NCBI GenBank assembly: GCA_041401985.1
Contig: JAWKTE010000004.1
Location: 1 to 64,000, forward strand
Length of the DNA stretch: 64,000 nt
Direction of reading: 5' to 3'
Origin: JACKHA01 sp041401985
GTDB lineage: Bacteria > Planctomycetota > Phycisphaerae > Phycisphaerales > UBA1924
Part shown: one piece after another, positions 43,867-52,892 of the stretch
How the letters are laid out: each line of letters opens with the position of its first letter
Position numbering within the stretch: the stretch's first letter is position 1
Notes under the pieces: generated by a model
The model's input: only the letters and a program-made list of their open reading frames with translations
Database searches by the model: none
What the model was told of the DNA's origin: nothing
Made by a program: the position numbers and the translations under genes

Positions 43867-45213
43867 TCATGCATCCCCCTCACCCGCGGTGCTCGTCGCG
43901 GGTGTTTCTTCGGTGAGAGCGTTTGTGATCCGCTCCGCCTTCTTCCCCGTGAACTTCTCCCAGCGTTGCACGATCACATCGCAGTACAGCGGGTCGAGCT
44001 CCATCAGGAACGCGCGCCGGCCCTGTTGCTCGCACGCGATGAGCGTCGAGCCGCTGCCGCCGAACAGGTCGAGCACGTTCTCGCCGGGCTGCGAAGAGTA
44101 CTGGATCGCCCGCGCCGCCAGCTCGACGGGCTTCTCGGTCAGGTGCACCATGCTCTGCGGGTTGACCTTCTTGATGGGCCATGTGTCGGGCACGTTGTTG
44201 GGCCCGAAGAACCGATGCGCCGCGCCCTCGCGCCAGCCGTAGAAGCACCACTCGTGGTTGCCCATGAAGTCCTTGCGGGTCAGGACCGGGTGCTCCTTGA
44301 TCCAGATGATCGCCTGGCTGAAGTACAACTCGCACGCCTTGAGCACCGGCGGGTAGTTGGCGCAGTTGGCGTAGCCGCCCCAGATGTAGAACCCGCCGCC
44401 GGGCACGAGCACCCGCGCGATGTTCCCGAACCACGCCGCGAGCAGCCGGTCGAACTCGTCGTCGCTCACGAAGTCGTTGGCGAGCGGCCGGTCCTTGGCC
44501 CGCATCTTCTTGCCCGTCGGCTTGGCCTTCGACGGGTGCCGCTCGACATCGAGCTTTTGGTGGTGCGTCTGCTGGAACGAGCTGAGCCCCGCCGCGATCG
44601 CGTTGTTGCTCCGCGGCTCGACCTTCACGTTGTACGGCGGATCGGTGTTCGCCAGGTGGATCACCTCGCCGTCGAGCAGCCGGTCGAGATCGGCCGCGCT
44701 GCCGCTGTCGCCACACAGCAGGCGATGCTTGCCGAGCACCCACAGGTCCCCGGGCTTGGTGATCGCCTCGTCGGGCGGCGCTGGCACCTCGTCGGGATCG
44801 GTGAGCCCGGGGTTCCCGCCGGCGTTGAGCAGCTTGGCGAGTTCGCCCTCGTCGAAGCCGAGCAGCGACAGGTCGAAGTCCATCCCCTGCAGGTCGCAGA
44901 GCTCGATGGGCAACAGGTCGTAGTCCCACTCGGCCAGTTCGGCGCTCCTGTTGTCGGCGATGCGGTACGCCTTGATCTGCGCCGGCGTCAGGTCCTTGGC
45001 GACATGCACCGGCACCTTCGCGAGGCCGAGCTTCTGGGCCGCCTTCCATCGGGTGTGACCACAGACGATGACACCGGCCTCGTCGACGACGATCGGCTGG
45101 CGGAACCCGAACTCGCGCAGCGACGCCGCGACCGCGTCGACGGCCGAGTCGTTGTGCCTGGGGTTCTTCTCGTACGGCGTGATGTCCGCGAGCGGGCGGA
45201 TCTCGATCTTCAT
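43867..45213 (-). CDS. ParB-domain DNA methyltransferase, orphan
   Basis: A 448-residue protein starting at ATG 45213 with GGAGG upstream. Residues 1-100 are a ParB/Spo0J-type N-terminal domain (the GHTRWKAAQKLG string at 52-63 is characteristic). Residues 160-440 are a beta-class methyltransferase with DPPYNV at 191-196 and LDLFGGSGSTLIACE near 405. It would methylate adenine or cytosine N4. ParB fusions of this kind are common in phages and have no cognate nuclease, so it probably shields the phage genome from host restriction. Confidence 0.87.
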   Translation of the reverse strand: MKIEIRPLADITPYEKNPRHNDSAVDAVAASLREFGFRQPIVVDEAGVIVCGHTRWKAAQKLGLAKVPVHVAKDLTPAQIKAYRIADNRSAELAEWDYDLLPIELCDLQGMDFDLSLLGFDEGELAKLLNAGGNPGLTDPDEVPAPPDEAITKPGDLWVLGKHRLLCGDSGSAADLDRLLDGEVIHLANTDPPYNVKVEPRSNNAIAAGLSSFQQTHHQKLDVERHPSKAKPTGKKMRAKDRPLANDFVSDDEFDRLLAAWFGNIARVLVPGGGFYIWGGYANCANYPPVLKACELYFSQAIIWIKEHPVLTRKDFMGNHEWCFYGWREGAAHRFFGPNNVPDTWPIKKVNPQSMVHLTEKPVELAARAIQYSSQPGENVLDLFGGSGSTLIACEQQGRRAFLMELDPLYCDVIVQRWEKFTGKKAERITNALTEETPATSTAGEGDA

Positions 45214-45800
45214 GGCGTGTGCCTCCGTGCGGGATGGATTGGGTGGTCGCCCACGTCGGCCCACGTTGGGCCGTGTGGCGAAGGGGGAGCGGGTCGGGGA
45301 TCGGGGCGATCGGGCCGCCCGGCCGCGACGTGGGCGAACCTCGCGGGGCTGGGGCGAAGCGCGGCGGGAGCCCGTCGGCCAACCGGAAGTAAGTCATTCG
45401 GGGTTTGCGGCTGTTCCCGGCGGCGTCGGCTGCCCAAAACCAGGGGGAAGTACCTATCCGCCGCCCCGCCTGCCCCCTGCCCTCGCGCGCCCGTTCCCGC
45501 CCACGCGGCCCACGGTCCGCCGTGTCGCGTCCGGGCCGCCGGGTTGGCCGGTTGGGCCACCCGACCCTTGCCGCCACACGGGCCAAACCCGCCCGCCCGG
45601 TTTCGCTTGAGCGGCTCGTTCGCTCGAGCGCGCACGAGCGACCCGGGGCGTCGCGTGAGCCGCACGCCCCCGGGGGGTATGGGGGGTGTGCGCGCGAGCG
45701 AAACGCCATCCGGGGTGGGGTTCGCTCGCTTGAGCCGCTTCGGCGAAGCGCTCAAGCGACTGCGCGCGCGAGCGAAATCCGGGGGTGCGGGGGGCCGTGT
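45214..45800. other. 587-base non-coding stretch with repeats, origin candidate
   Basis: No frame here has a ribosome site and recognisable product; the long open frame on the minus strand is Pro/Arg/Gly filler. The right half carries repeated GAGCG and GCGCGAGCG words: GCGCGCGAGCGAAA occurs at 45690-45703 and again at 45764-45777, and a long hairpin lies between. It sits directly after the primase-helicase gene, a usual place for a phage replication origin. Confidence 0.45.
45726..45759. repeat. Near-perfect 16-bp hairpin in origin candidate
   Basis: TCGCTTGAGC-CGCTTCG (45726-45742) is the reverse complement of CGAAGCG-CTCAAGCGA (45744-45759) except for one extra C in the left arm, with essentially a single-base turn, so the real loop would be a few bases. 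There is no T-tail, so it is unlikely to be a terminator. Confidence 0.65.
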
Positions 45801-47960
45801 TCATGACCCCGCCTCCTCGCCCGGGGCGGGCTGCGGCACGGTGGAGAACAGCACCTTGTGCTCCCGCCCGACCCGCCAGCGGTGGACCAGCCCGCGGCTC
45901 TGGGCGATGTCCAGCAGATCGGCGACGCGACGCCACGACAGCCCCGGCTCGCCGCTCGCCTCCTCGCGGATCTCGGGCTTGCCGACCGGCTCGGCCGAGA
46001 TGAACCGCGCCACGAACCGCTCGACCGACCACGCCTCGTCGGCAGGCTTGCTGGCCTTGGGCGGGGCTTCCTTCTTCTTGCCCGGTCGCTCGTTCTTGAG
46101 CGCGGACGGGTCGAGCGTCTCGTCGACCGACCACACCGGGAACGACCACCGCAGGCAGGTTGGTTCGATCGGCGGCCACGACCGCACGGCCGCGTCGAGC
46201 ACAACCACGCCTTGCTCCTCGTGGGGGCGCAGGACCAGATGCGTGTCGGTCGCCCGGCTCTGCGCGCCCGCGCCGGCCCCGACATCGGTCACGCTCTTGC
46301 TCGACTGGCTGCCCTTGGTCGAGTGGTGGATCAGCACGAAGCAGCAGCCGAGGCGGTCGGCGAAGGCGTCGATGCGGTTGTAGATGTTGGCCATCGTGCC
46401 GTTGTCGTTCTCGTCGCCCCCGGCGGGCATGAAGCGGTAGAAGGCGTCGAGCACGATGACCTTGAACCGCCCGGGCTCGAGGGCGTCGAAGTACGGCGCG
46501 AGCGTGAAGATGTCCTGAAGCCGCCCGCGCAGGTTGTCCACGTAGATGCGCTCCGCGATCTCGCGCATAGCCACGCCCCGCGCCTGCGCGACCTTGGGCA
46601 GGCGGTGGGCGCTGGTCTCGCGGTGCAGCTCGTTGTCGATGATCAGGACCGGGCCCGCCTCGGTCTGGTAACGCCCCAGCCACGGCCGCCCGGTCGCCAC
46701 CGCGATCGCCAGGTCGAGCGTGAGCCAGCTCTTGCCGGTCTTGGGGCTGGCGATGACATTCATGGTCTCGCCGGCGCGGAGCAGCCCGTGAATCACCGGC
46801 TCGCGGAGTTGCGGGTATGCCGCGACGAGCTCGCCGACCGGCACGGGGCAGGGCTCGAGCGGCCCGGTCGCCTGCGGTGGCTCGGTCATGAACTCCGAGA
46901 GATCGACACCGGTCGTGTGCCCGCGCGAGCCGTAGCCCACGCCCGCCAGCGCCGACGCCGCTTCCGCGAAGTCACCGTGGTGCTCGAGCAGCGCGTAGAC
47001 CGCGAACGGCGAGTAGCCCTTGTGCGCCTCGAACGGCGCGGCGTTGGTGCTGAACACATAGAACACGCGGTCCTTGAGCGTCGCGCTCATGCCCGCGGCC
47101 TTGCCGGGCCGACGCCAGTGCTCGTTCTCGCCGTTGCGCACCAGCGCCCAACCGTGCCGGAGGAGGATCTCGCGCGGGTCGCCGCGCTCGTTGAAGTCGT
47201 CGCCCGGGCGCACGACAGAGCCGCGGTCTGACACTGACGGAACCGACACAACCCCTTCCCCGACGACCTCGGCAGGGGTTTCGTCCAGCGCCCACGCGCA
47301 GCCGAGCAGCACGTCCCGTTCGTCGGAGGTGATCAACGGCGGCTGGCACAGGTCGCCCTGCACGAGCTCGTAGCCCGGCGAGGGGTCGCACAGGAACAGC
47401 CCGCCCTCGCCGCGTGTCTCAATGATCGTCGCTGCGACCGCCCACACCCCCGCCTGGTCGCGCCGCGGCTGGTACTCCTTGCTGCCCACAACCACCGGCT
47501 CGTCGCTGCCCACCTCGATGCGGCGCTGCGCGAGCTTGGTATTGCCCGACACCGGCGTTTCGCAGCGGTAGACGACATGCCGCCCGCCCGCGGGGGTGGT
47601 CTCGATCACCAGCCGCTCGACCAGCCCGGGGCACGCGGCCTCGACGGCCTCACGCCACGCGGCGAACGCCTCACGCCCTCCGCCCTCCCAGTTGTCGAAG
47701 TCGATCATCTCGAGGTTGCCCGAGACCGACCCGCACACCAGGCACATTGCGCCCGCTGCCGCATCGCCGTCGAACCACGAGCCGAGTTCGTCGCCCGAGG
47801 GCAGGCGGGTCTGGTACGGCTTCCACGACTGCAGCGCGACCCGCTTCTCGTCGCCTCGCCGCAGCGCCGGCAATGCGCACAGCCCCGCGGCCACGCACGC
47901 CATCGCGTGGGACGCGAGCGTGCCGTTGCGACGCACGTCATGGTTCGGAAGCGTCGCCAT
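45801..47960 (-). CDS. Primase-polymerase/RepA-type AAA ATPase replication protein
   Basis: A 719-residue protein starting at 47960 in ATGA overlap with the upstream helicase gene. The N-terminal 250 residues are an AEP primase-polymerase: NLEMIDFDNW near 82-91 holds the catalytic acidic pair and TPAGGRHVVYR near 122-132 the His. The middle and C-terminal part is a RepA-like RecA-fold ATPase with Walker A ASPKTGKSW at 404-412 and VIVLDAFYRF as Walker B, plus IHHSTKG as the sensor. A winged-helix-like tail (about 620-700) follows. It would initiate replication of the element. Confidence 0.85.
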   Translation of the reverse strand: MATLPNHDVRRNGTLASHAMACVAAGLCALPALRRGDEKRVALQSWKPYQTRLPSGDELGSWFDGDAAAGAMCLVCGSVSGNLEMIDFDNWEGGGREAFAAWREAVEAACPGLVERLVIETTPAGGRHVVYRCETPVSGNTKLAQRRIEVGSDEPVVVGSKEYQPRRDQAGVWAVAATIIETRGEGGLFLCDPSPGYELVQGDLCQPPLITSDERDVLLGCAWALDETPAEVVGEGVVSVPSVSDRGSVVRPGDDFNERGDPREILLRHGWALVRNGENEHWRRPGKAAGMSATLKDRVFYVFSTNAAPFEAHKGYSPFAVYALLEHHGDFAEAASALAGVGYGSRGHTTGVDLSEFMTEPPQATGPLEPCPVPVGELVAAYPQLREPVIHGLLRAGETMNVIASPKTGKSWLTLDLAIAVATGRPWLGRYQTEAGPVLIIDNELHRETSAHRLPKVAQARGVAMREIAERIYVDNLRGRLQDIFTLAPYFDALEPGRFKVIVLDAFYRFMPAGGDENDNGTMANIYNRIDAFADRLGCCFVLIHHSTKGSQSSKSVTDVGAGAGAQSRATDTHLVLRPHEEQGVVVLDAAVRSWPPIEPTCLRWSFPVWSVDETLDPSALKNERPGKKKEAPPKASKPADEAWSVERFVARFISAEPVGKPEIREEASGEPGLSWRRVADLLDIAQSRGLVHRWRVGREHKVLFSTVPQPAPGEEAGS

Positions 47961-49675
47961 CAGAAGGGACTCTCGTCGTCGGGGATGCTGTAGGTGTGAC
48001 CAGCGCCGACACGGACCGGGCAGCGCGGCTCGTCCGGCAGGTCGTCGCACGATTCCAGACGCGGCGGCTTATCGCCGAGCTCGAAGCCCACAATCCGCTC
48101 CCACTCGTCGCCGGGCTTCTTCTCGAGCGTGACACGCAGCGTCGGCGCGAGCGCGCCGGCGTTCGCCCACTCCACCGCCTCCTCGACCGATGACGGGGCC
48201 GGGTCGTACGATCGCTGTCGCCACCACTGCTCGGCCTTGCGCCGCGCATACCCGCCCTCGGGATGCTCGAAGCACAGCCACTCGCGGGCCCAGCGGTTGA
48301 ACCCGAGCCGGTACTCGACCCGCATCGTCGGCTTGGCCAGCGGGTCGCCGCGCTTGTGATGCACGAAGTAGCCGACATCGATGACGCGCTCGTCGCGCCG
48401 CGTCGTCCCCTCCGCGCCCGACACCACCGCTTCGTCCGACGCGACCGCCGCGTGCTTGATCTGTCGGGGCGGGAACTTGTGCCCGCACTCCGGACAGACG
48501 GCATACGCCGCGTGGATCAAAGCGTCGCACTCGGGGCACAGCTTCGCGGGCGCTTCGCCGCCGCCCGCGCCCGGGTCGGCCAGGCGGATCGCGTCCACCG
48601 GCCCGTGCCGCAGCACATTGCCGCCGAAGTCGAGCACGAGGCAGTCGTCCTTGCCCTCGGCCAGTCGGAAGCCCCGCCCGACCATCTGGTAGTAGAGTCC
48701 GGGGCTCATCGTCGGGCGCAGCATCGCTACGCAGTCGACATTCGGGGCGTCGAAGCCCGTCGTCAGCACGTTCACATTCGCCAGGTACTTCAGGTCGCCG
48801 TGCTTGAACCGGTCGATGAGCGCGTCGCGTTCCTTCGTCGGCGTGTTGCCCTCGACGAATCTGCACTCGACGCCGTGCTTCTCTCGCAGCACCTGCACCA
48901 CATGCTCGCCGTGCCGGACGCCCGAGCAAAACAGCAGCACGCTGCGCCGCTCCGCCGTTGCGAGGGCGACCTCGGCACACGCCTTCTCGACCAGCCCGTC
49001 CTCGTCCATGCGGTCCTCAAGCTCGCCCGCGACGAACTCGCCGCCGCGCACATGGATGTCGCTGGTGTCGGCGACGGCCTTCCCGGCCCGGCTCTTGAGC
49101 GGGCACAGGTAGCCCTGCACGATCAACTCCCGCACGCCCGCCTCGAAGCACACCTCGTGCAGCACCGAGTCCGGGCCGCAGATCGTGCCGGTCTTCATGC
49201 GGTAGGGCGTGGCCGTCAGCCCGATGACGCGCTGGTGGTCGCACAAGTCTCGCGCATCGGCCAGGAAGCGGCGATACATCCCCTCGCCGTCTGGCGGGAT
49301 CAGGTGCGCCTCGTCCACGATCACCAGGTCGAGTGGCCCGAGGTCGTGGGCCCGCTGGTACACCGACTGGATGCCCGCGATCGTCACGGCGTAGCCGATG
49401 TCACGCCGACCGAGCCCGGCGCTGAACACGCCCACGGGCAGGTCGGGCGCAACCGCACGCAGCTTGCCAGCCGCCTGCTCGAGCAGCTCCTTCACATGCG
49501 CGAGCACGACGACGCGACCGTTCCACTTCTGCACCGCGTCGCGGCACAGCTCGGCGATCACGTGCGTCTTGCCAGAGCCCGTCGGCAGCACGACGGCGGG
49601 GTTGGTGTCGCTGGCGGTGATGTGGTTCCACACGGCGTCCACCGCGTCGCGTTGATAGGGTCGCAACTGCATCAC
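47960..49675 (-). CDS. DEAD/DEAH-box helicase of the replication module
   Basis: A 571-residue superfamily 2 helicase. Q-like MQLRPYQRDAV begins the chain, Walker A is PTGSGKT at 31-37 and DEAH at 121-124; the motif VI region has YYQMVGRGFR. A zinc ribbon (CPECD...CPECGHKFPP) follows the second helicase half. The C-terminal part contains EWLCFEHPEGGYARRKAEQWW, a domain common in phage helicases of this type. The ATG at 49675 overlaps the stop of rusA by four bases. Confidence 0.87.
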   Translation of the reverse strand: MMQLRPYQRDAVDAVWNHITASDTNPAVVLPTGSGKTHVIAELCRDAVQKWNGRVVVLAHVKELLEQAAGKLRAVAPDLPVGVFSAGLGRRDIGYAVTIAGIQSVYQRAHDLGPLDLVIVDEAHLIPPDGEGMYRRFLADARDLCDHQRVIGLTATPYRMKTGTICGPDSVLHEVCFEAGVRELIVQGYLCPLKSRAGKAVADTSDIHVRGGEFVAGELEDRMDEDGLVEKACAEVALATAERRSVLLFCSGVRHGEHVVQVLREKHGVECRFVEGNTPTKERDALIDRFKHGDLKYLANVNVLTTGFDAPNVDCVAMLRPTMSPGLYYQMVGRGFRLAEGKDDCLVLDFGGNVLRHGPVDAIRLADPGAGGGEAPAKLCPECDALIHAAYAVCPECGHKFPPRQIKHAAVASDEAVVSGAEGTTRRDERVIDVGYFVHHKRGDPLAKPTMRVEYRLGFNRWAREWLCFEHPEGGYARRKAEQWWRQRSYDPAPSSVEEAVEWANAGALAPTLRVTLEKKPGDEWERIVGFELGDKPPRLESCDDLPDEPRCPVRVGAGHTYSIPDDESPF

Positions 49676-50022
49676 GCGCTTCTCTCCATCACCATCACGA
49701 GCACCTTGCCGTCGGGCGGCTCGGCGTCGCTGCGGACGATCTCGATCGAGTCGATCTGGCTGTCGTCCTGGTACACCCCTCCGTGCTGGAGCGCGTCGAG
49801 CAGGGCCTTGAGGATGTTGTCCAGATCCCGCCGCCGCCGGTCCGGCGGGAACACGCTGATGAACAGACCGACGCGCCCGTCCGCAGCCTCCACGCCCTGG
49901 TAGGCGAGTTGGTCCACGACGCGCTTGCGGAACAGACGCCCGGTCCGGCTGATCAATGTCCGGTCGCCGACGCGACGCCAGTAGTGGTTGATCGACGGCG
50001 GGTAGGGCAGCTCATACACCAC
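49672..50022 (-). CDS. rusA: RusA-family Holliday junction resolvase
   Basis: A 116-residue endonuclease starting at GTG 50022, chosen because AAGGAG lies six bases upstream; a second GTG at 50019 follows directly. The opening LPYPPSINHYW and the acidic block DLDNILKALLDAL (residues 66-78), which holds the metal-binding Asp residues, are diagnostic of RusA. RusA resolves recombination and replication junctions before packaging. Confidence 0.9.
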   Translation of the reverse strand: MVYELPYPPSINHYWRRVGDRTLISRTGRLFRKRVVDQLAYQGVEAADGRVGLFISVFPPDRRRRDLDNILKALLDALQHGGVYQDDSQIDSIEIVRSDAEPPDGKVLVMVMERSA

Positions 50023-50030
50023 GGTGCTCC

Positions 50031-50495
50031 TTACCTCTTCCACGGCGGCGTGCTCCCGCTCGTCGTCGCGGCGCTCATGCGCGGGGCAGCCACGCCCGCG
50101 TCGCGCTTCGCGTAGCCCTTGATGGTGTTGGTTGGCTCGCCGGTGTCGTCGCGGTTCTTGACCGCGACGCTGACGACCAGAGGCACGTTGTGCAGCTCGA
50201 CCGAGTCGCGCGGACGCAGCACGTTTACCGCCCGGCAGATCGCAGACAGCGTGCCCTTGGCGATCTCCACCGTCTGCGTGGTGGGGTGCTTGAGGTTCAG
50301 GCGGTCCCAGAGCTTGCGGCCCTTGTGCGGCCCCTCCAGCACCTCCATCTCGAGTTCGAGGTACTCGCCCTTGCCGTTTTTGGTCGGCTTCATCTCGCTG
50401 GCGGTGATCACCGCGAGGTACTTGCCGGCGGGGATGGGGTCGAAGCCGGCATTGGGCTCCACGTTCGTCGCGTCGAATCCGTTCAGGTCTGCCAT
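50031..50495 (-). CDS. DUF669 single-strand-binding-like protein
   Basis: A 154-residue protein with the DUF669 pattern: GFDPIPAGKYLAVITASEMK near residue 18, GKGEYLELEMEVLEGPHKGR near 42 and KLWDRLNLKHPTTQT after that. The protein lies next to a Sak4-like ATPase and RecE-like nuclease, the usual set of a phage annealing system. Related phage proteins bind single-stranded DNA. The C-terminal tail is Ser/Thr-rich and unstructured. Confidence 0.83.
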   Translation of the reverse strand: MADLNGFDATNVEPNAGFDPIPAGKYLAVITASEMKPTKNGKGEYLELEMEVLEGPHKGRKLWDRLNLKHPTTQTVEIAKGTLSAICRAVNVLRPRDSVELHNVPLVVSVAVKNRDDTGEPTNTIKGYAKRDAGVAAPRMSAATTSGSTPPWKR

Positions 50496-50498
50496 GGG

Positions 50499-51293
50499 TC
50501 AGGCTCCTTGTTCCTGGGGTTGCACGTCGTTCTCGTTGACGACGGTCGGATCGCCCTCGCCGCGCGCACAGGCCGCGAACACGCGGTAGTCCAGCGGCAG
50601 CTCGTCGGGCAGGTTCAGGCGGTTCTTGGCGACGTGCGCGGGCCGCTCCGTCGTGCGGAGGATCCGCTCGCCCGTGCCGATGCCCTGCGTGCGCTTGCGG
50701 TCGAAGCCCTCGCTCTGGGTCTTCGTGTGGACTCGGTAGCTGGCAAAGAGCACCTCGTCGCACCACTCCTGCACCAGCGCCGAGGCCTGCTTCTGCAGGC
50801 GGGGCACGTAGCGGTCGTAGGTATCCGTCTCCGGATTGGCGAACTTCTCGATCGCCGCGTGCGCGATCAGGATGACCTGCATGCCGCGGTCGGCCCGCAG
50901 CGCGTCGAGGCCCGCGAGCACCTCGCGCCACTGCGTGAGCGCGAACACGTAGCCCTTGGCGTAGCCGATGTCCTCGATGGTCTCGACGCCACGCTTGGCG
51001 CAGACCTCGGCCCAGATCAGCCGCTCGAGCCAGTCGAGCGAGTCGATGACGACTGTCTGGTAGCCGTGCTCTTCGCTGTAGAGGGCCGAGATTGCCCCGA
51101 GCACGTCGGCGTACTTGGTCGCGAGAGGGAAGCGGTTGCAGTCGATGTCGTTGGTGCCCTCTTCGGTCGTGATGAAGACGGGCGCTTCAGCCATCGCGCC
51201 GAAGGTGGACTTGCCGACGCCGTGGACGCCGTAGAGCATCACGCGGCGAGGCATCAATGTGCGGCCCTTCTGGATGTGTGCGAGTACGGTCAT
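50499..51293 (-). CDS. Sak4-like RecA-fold ATPase of the recombination module
   Basis: A 264-residue protein starting at ATG 51293. Walker A is GVHGVGKST at 22-30, and Walker B-like VVIDSLDWLERLIWAEV follows at about 73-89. IILIAHAAIEKF in the form VILIAHAAIEKF is the sensor strand. The length and layout fit the phage nucleotide-binding proteins of the Sak4 group, which promote single-strand annealing together with a DUF669 or SSB-like partner. Confidence 0.82.
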   Translation of the reverse strand: MTVLAHIQKGRTLMPRRVMLYGVHGVGKSTFGAMAEAPVFITTEEGTNDIDCNRFPLATKYADVLGAISALYSEEHGYQTVVIDSLDWLERLIWAEVCAKRGVETIEDIGYAKGYVFALTQWREVLAGLDALRADRGMQVILIAHAAIEKFANPETDTYDRYVPRLQKQASALVQEWCDEVLFASYRVHTKTQSEGFDRKRTQGIGTGERILRTTERPAHVAKNRLNLPDELPLDYRVFAACARGEGDPTVVNENDVQPQEQGA

Positions 51294-51328
51294 GATCGAT
51301 GGATCTCCTCGTGCTTGGTGGTGCGGGT

Positions 51329-52246
51329 TCAGGACTGGGTGGTGATGGGCAGGCGGTCGTACAGCCGCAGGGACTCGAACCCCGTGGGCCAGCGATCGGT
51401 CTCCCGGCAGCGGACGAGTTCCTCGATGGCGCGGTCGTTCTCGGCCTGCGCGGCATCCAGACACCGCGGCGCGATTTGCCAGACGCCGCAGCGGAACGGC
51501 TCGCGCTTCTCGACCGCGATGATGTGGACGGGCAGGGCGACGCCGCTCACGACGGCGAGCAGCGCCCGGTAGAAGGCAAGCTGGTGGACATACCCAAACG
51601 CGCCGATGTGCCACTCGAACGTGTCCAGCGAGTCGGCCGTTTTGAGGTCCACGAGCCCGCGGCCGTGCTTGGGGTTCACCCAGTCGAGCCGGGCCTGGCA
51701 CAGCACGCCGCCCATCCGGCCGCGCACCACGCCCTCCGCGACGCCCTCGGCCAGCAACTCCCGAGCGAAGAGATGCTCGCGCACGCTCGCCGCCATCTGC
51801 TCGACCGTCGCGGCGTCGGTGTCGGCAAGCACGGGCTTGCCGCGCTTCTCGGCCCACTCGGCGAAGGCCTTCGTGTTCGAGCCGTAGGGCTGCCCGGTTT
51901 TCGGGTTGATCGGCCCGCCGACCGCGTACTCGGCCTCGTAGCGCCCGCGACCCTCAAGGATCAGCGTGTGCGCCGCCCGACCGACGAGGAACGCGTGGCT
52001 GTCCCGATCCGGGATCAGCCCCATCTCCTTCCGCCGGAACAGCAGCGGGCACGAGCGGAACTCCGCCAGCCGGTGCGAGGTCAGGCAATCGCCGCGACGG
52101 GCGTGGTAGGTCTCGGCAGGCTCGCGGATGAGCACACGGGCGAGGTCGATCGCGCCGTCGGCGGTCGTGGTCGGGCTCGGGCGGATCTCGCGGGCGTAGT
52201 CGCCCTGGCCGAGACGCACCAGCGGGTCGTTCGGGTTGGTCTTCAC
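51329..52246 (-). CDS. RecE-like PD-(D/E)XK exonuclease
   Basis: A 305-residue nuclease of the DUF3799/exodeoxyribonuclease VIII group. YHARRGDCLTSHRLAEFRSC opens the domain, and the catalytic residues are in RLDWVN followed by GLVDLKT (D...D-x-K) near residues 190-210. HQLAFYRALL lies after it, as in RecE. It would resect DNA ends for the annealing system. Its end is 35 bases from the ATPase gene. Confidence 0.83.
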   Translation of the reverse strand: MKTNPNDPLVRLGQGDYAREIRPSPTTTADGAIDLARVLIREPAETYHARRGDCLTSHRLAEFRSCPLLFRRKEMGLIPDRDSHAFLVGRAAHTLILEGRGRYEAEYAVGGPINPKTGQPYGSNTKAFAEWAEKRGKPVLADTDAATVEQMAASVREHLFARELLAEGVAEGVVRGRMGGVLCQARLDWVNPKHGRGLVDLKTADSLDTFEWHIGAFGYVHQLAFYRALLAVVSGVALPVHIIAVEKREPFRCGVWQIAPRCLDAAQAENDRAIEELVRCRETDRWPTGFESLRLYDRLPITTQS

Positions 52247-52677
52247 AGCCCCGCCTCCTCGAGCTCTCGCTCGGCTTCGAGGTGGCGGCGGCGTGCCTCA
52301 TCGGCCCCGCTGGAGCGGGACGCCCGGCGAGACCGCTTGGAAGGGCGGCGGGAGGTCGCGGGCTCGGTGGCGGGCGACTGCTCGTCCCGGTCGAAGTGGG
52401 CGGCGTCAGCCTCGGCCAGGGCCAGCCCGAAGTCGTTGAGCCACTGGCGGGTCGTGTAGATCCGCGACCCGAAGCGCACGTGCTTGAGCCGCACCCGCGT
52501 CCCCGACGCCGCCTTCACGCCCTCGCGGCACCACCGCCAGACGCAGTTCGAAGAGGGCCGCCCGGGGGCCAGCTTGGCCGCCTGAGAGAGCGTGATATGC
52601 TCCTCCGCGGCCGGGGCTCCGTCACGGGAGTCAGCCCTCGCCCCGCTTGCCGTTCCTGTTGAATCTTGCTCGTACAC
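52243..52677 (-). CDS. DUF1580-like DNA-binding protein
   Basis: A 144-residue protein. Residues 28-85 have the pattern seen in planctomycete DUF1580-type proteins: ITLSQAAKLAPGRPSSNCVW, then RWCREGVKAASGTRVRLKHV, then RFGSRIYTTRQWLNDFG, a helix-turn-helix with a wing. A Ser/Arg-rich and acidic tail follows. It overlaps the RecE-like gene by four bases and is the first gene of the leftward early operon, just downstream of an operator-like palindrome. Confidence 0.75.
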   Translation of the reverse strand: MYEQDSTGTASGARADSRDGAPAAEEHITLSQAAKLAPGRPSSNCVWRWCREGVKAASGTRVRLKHVRFGSRIYTTRQWLNDFGLALAEADAAHFDRDEQSPATEPATSRRPSKRSRRASRSSGADEARRRHLEAERELEEAGL

Positions 52678-52761
52678 GCTGGACTCCTCGCTCGTCTGAC
52701 CCGGCCCTCACGGGGCTCGGGCTGCTTGCGACGGGGGAAGAATCCACGCTGTTTTGCGGCC

Positions 52762-52785
52762 GTAACTCGGTAACTCGAGTTACCG
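52762..52785. promoter_or_regulatory. Operator-like repeats upstream of the early operon
   Basis: The 18-bp perfect palindrome CGGTAACTCGAGTTACCG (52768-52785) is preceded by another CGTAACTCG, and a further CGGTAACTC lies at about 52866. Three to four copies of the GTAACTC half-site between the early operon and the cargo genes fit a repressor-binding region. Confidence 0.55.
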
Positions 52786-52803
52786 CGCGGCCCACCAACG
52801 ACA

Positions 52804-52830
52804 ACGGCCCTCCCGCGATGGGAGGGCCGT
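52804..52830 (-). terminator. Strong hairpin downstream of the redoxin gene
   Basis: A perfect 11-bp G+C-rich stem (52804-52814 with 52820-52830) and a five-base loop, about 60 bases after the redoxin stop on the minus strand, followed by TTGTCGTT. Probable terminator of the leftward cargo operon that also insulates the early operon. Confidence 0.6.
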
Positions 52831-52892
52831 CGAAAGGGCAGAATTTTCTTGGTCCAATGTCTGGACGGTAACTCTCGGCGGGCGCAGGAAGT

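Noticed and set aside
45210..45755. A 181-residue minus-strand protein upstream of the ParB-methyltransferase
   Set aside because: Composition is Pro/Arg/Gly filler with no ribosome site, and the repeats and hairpin here point to non-coding DNA.
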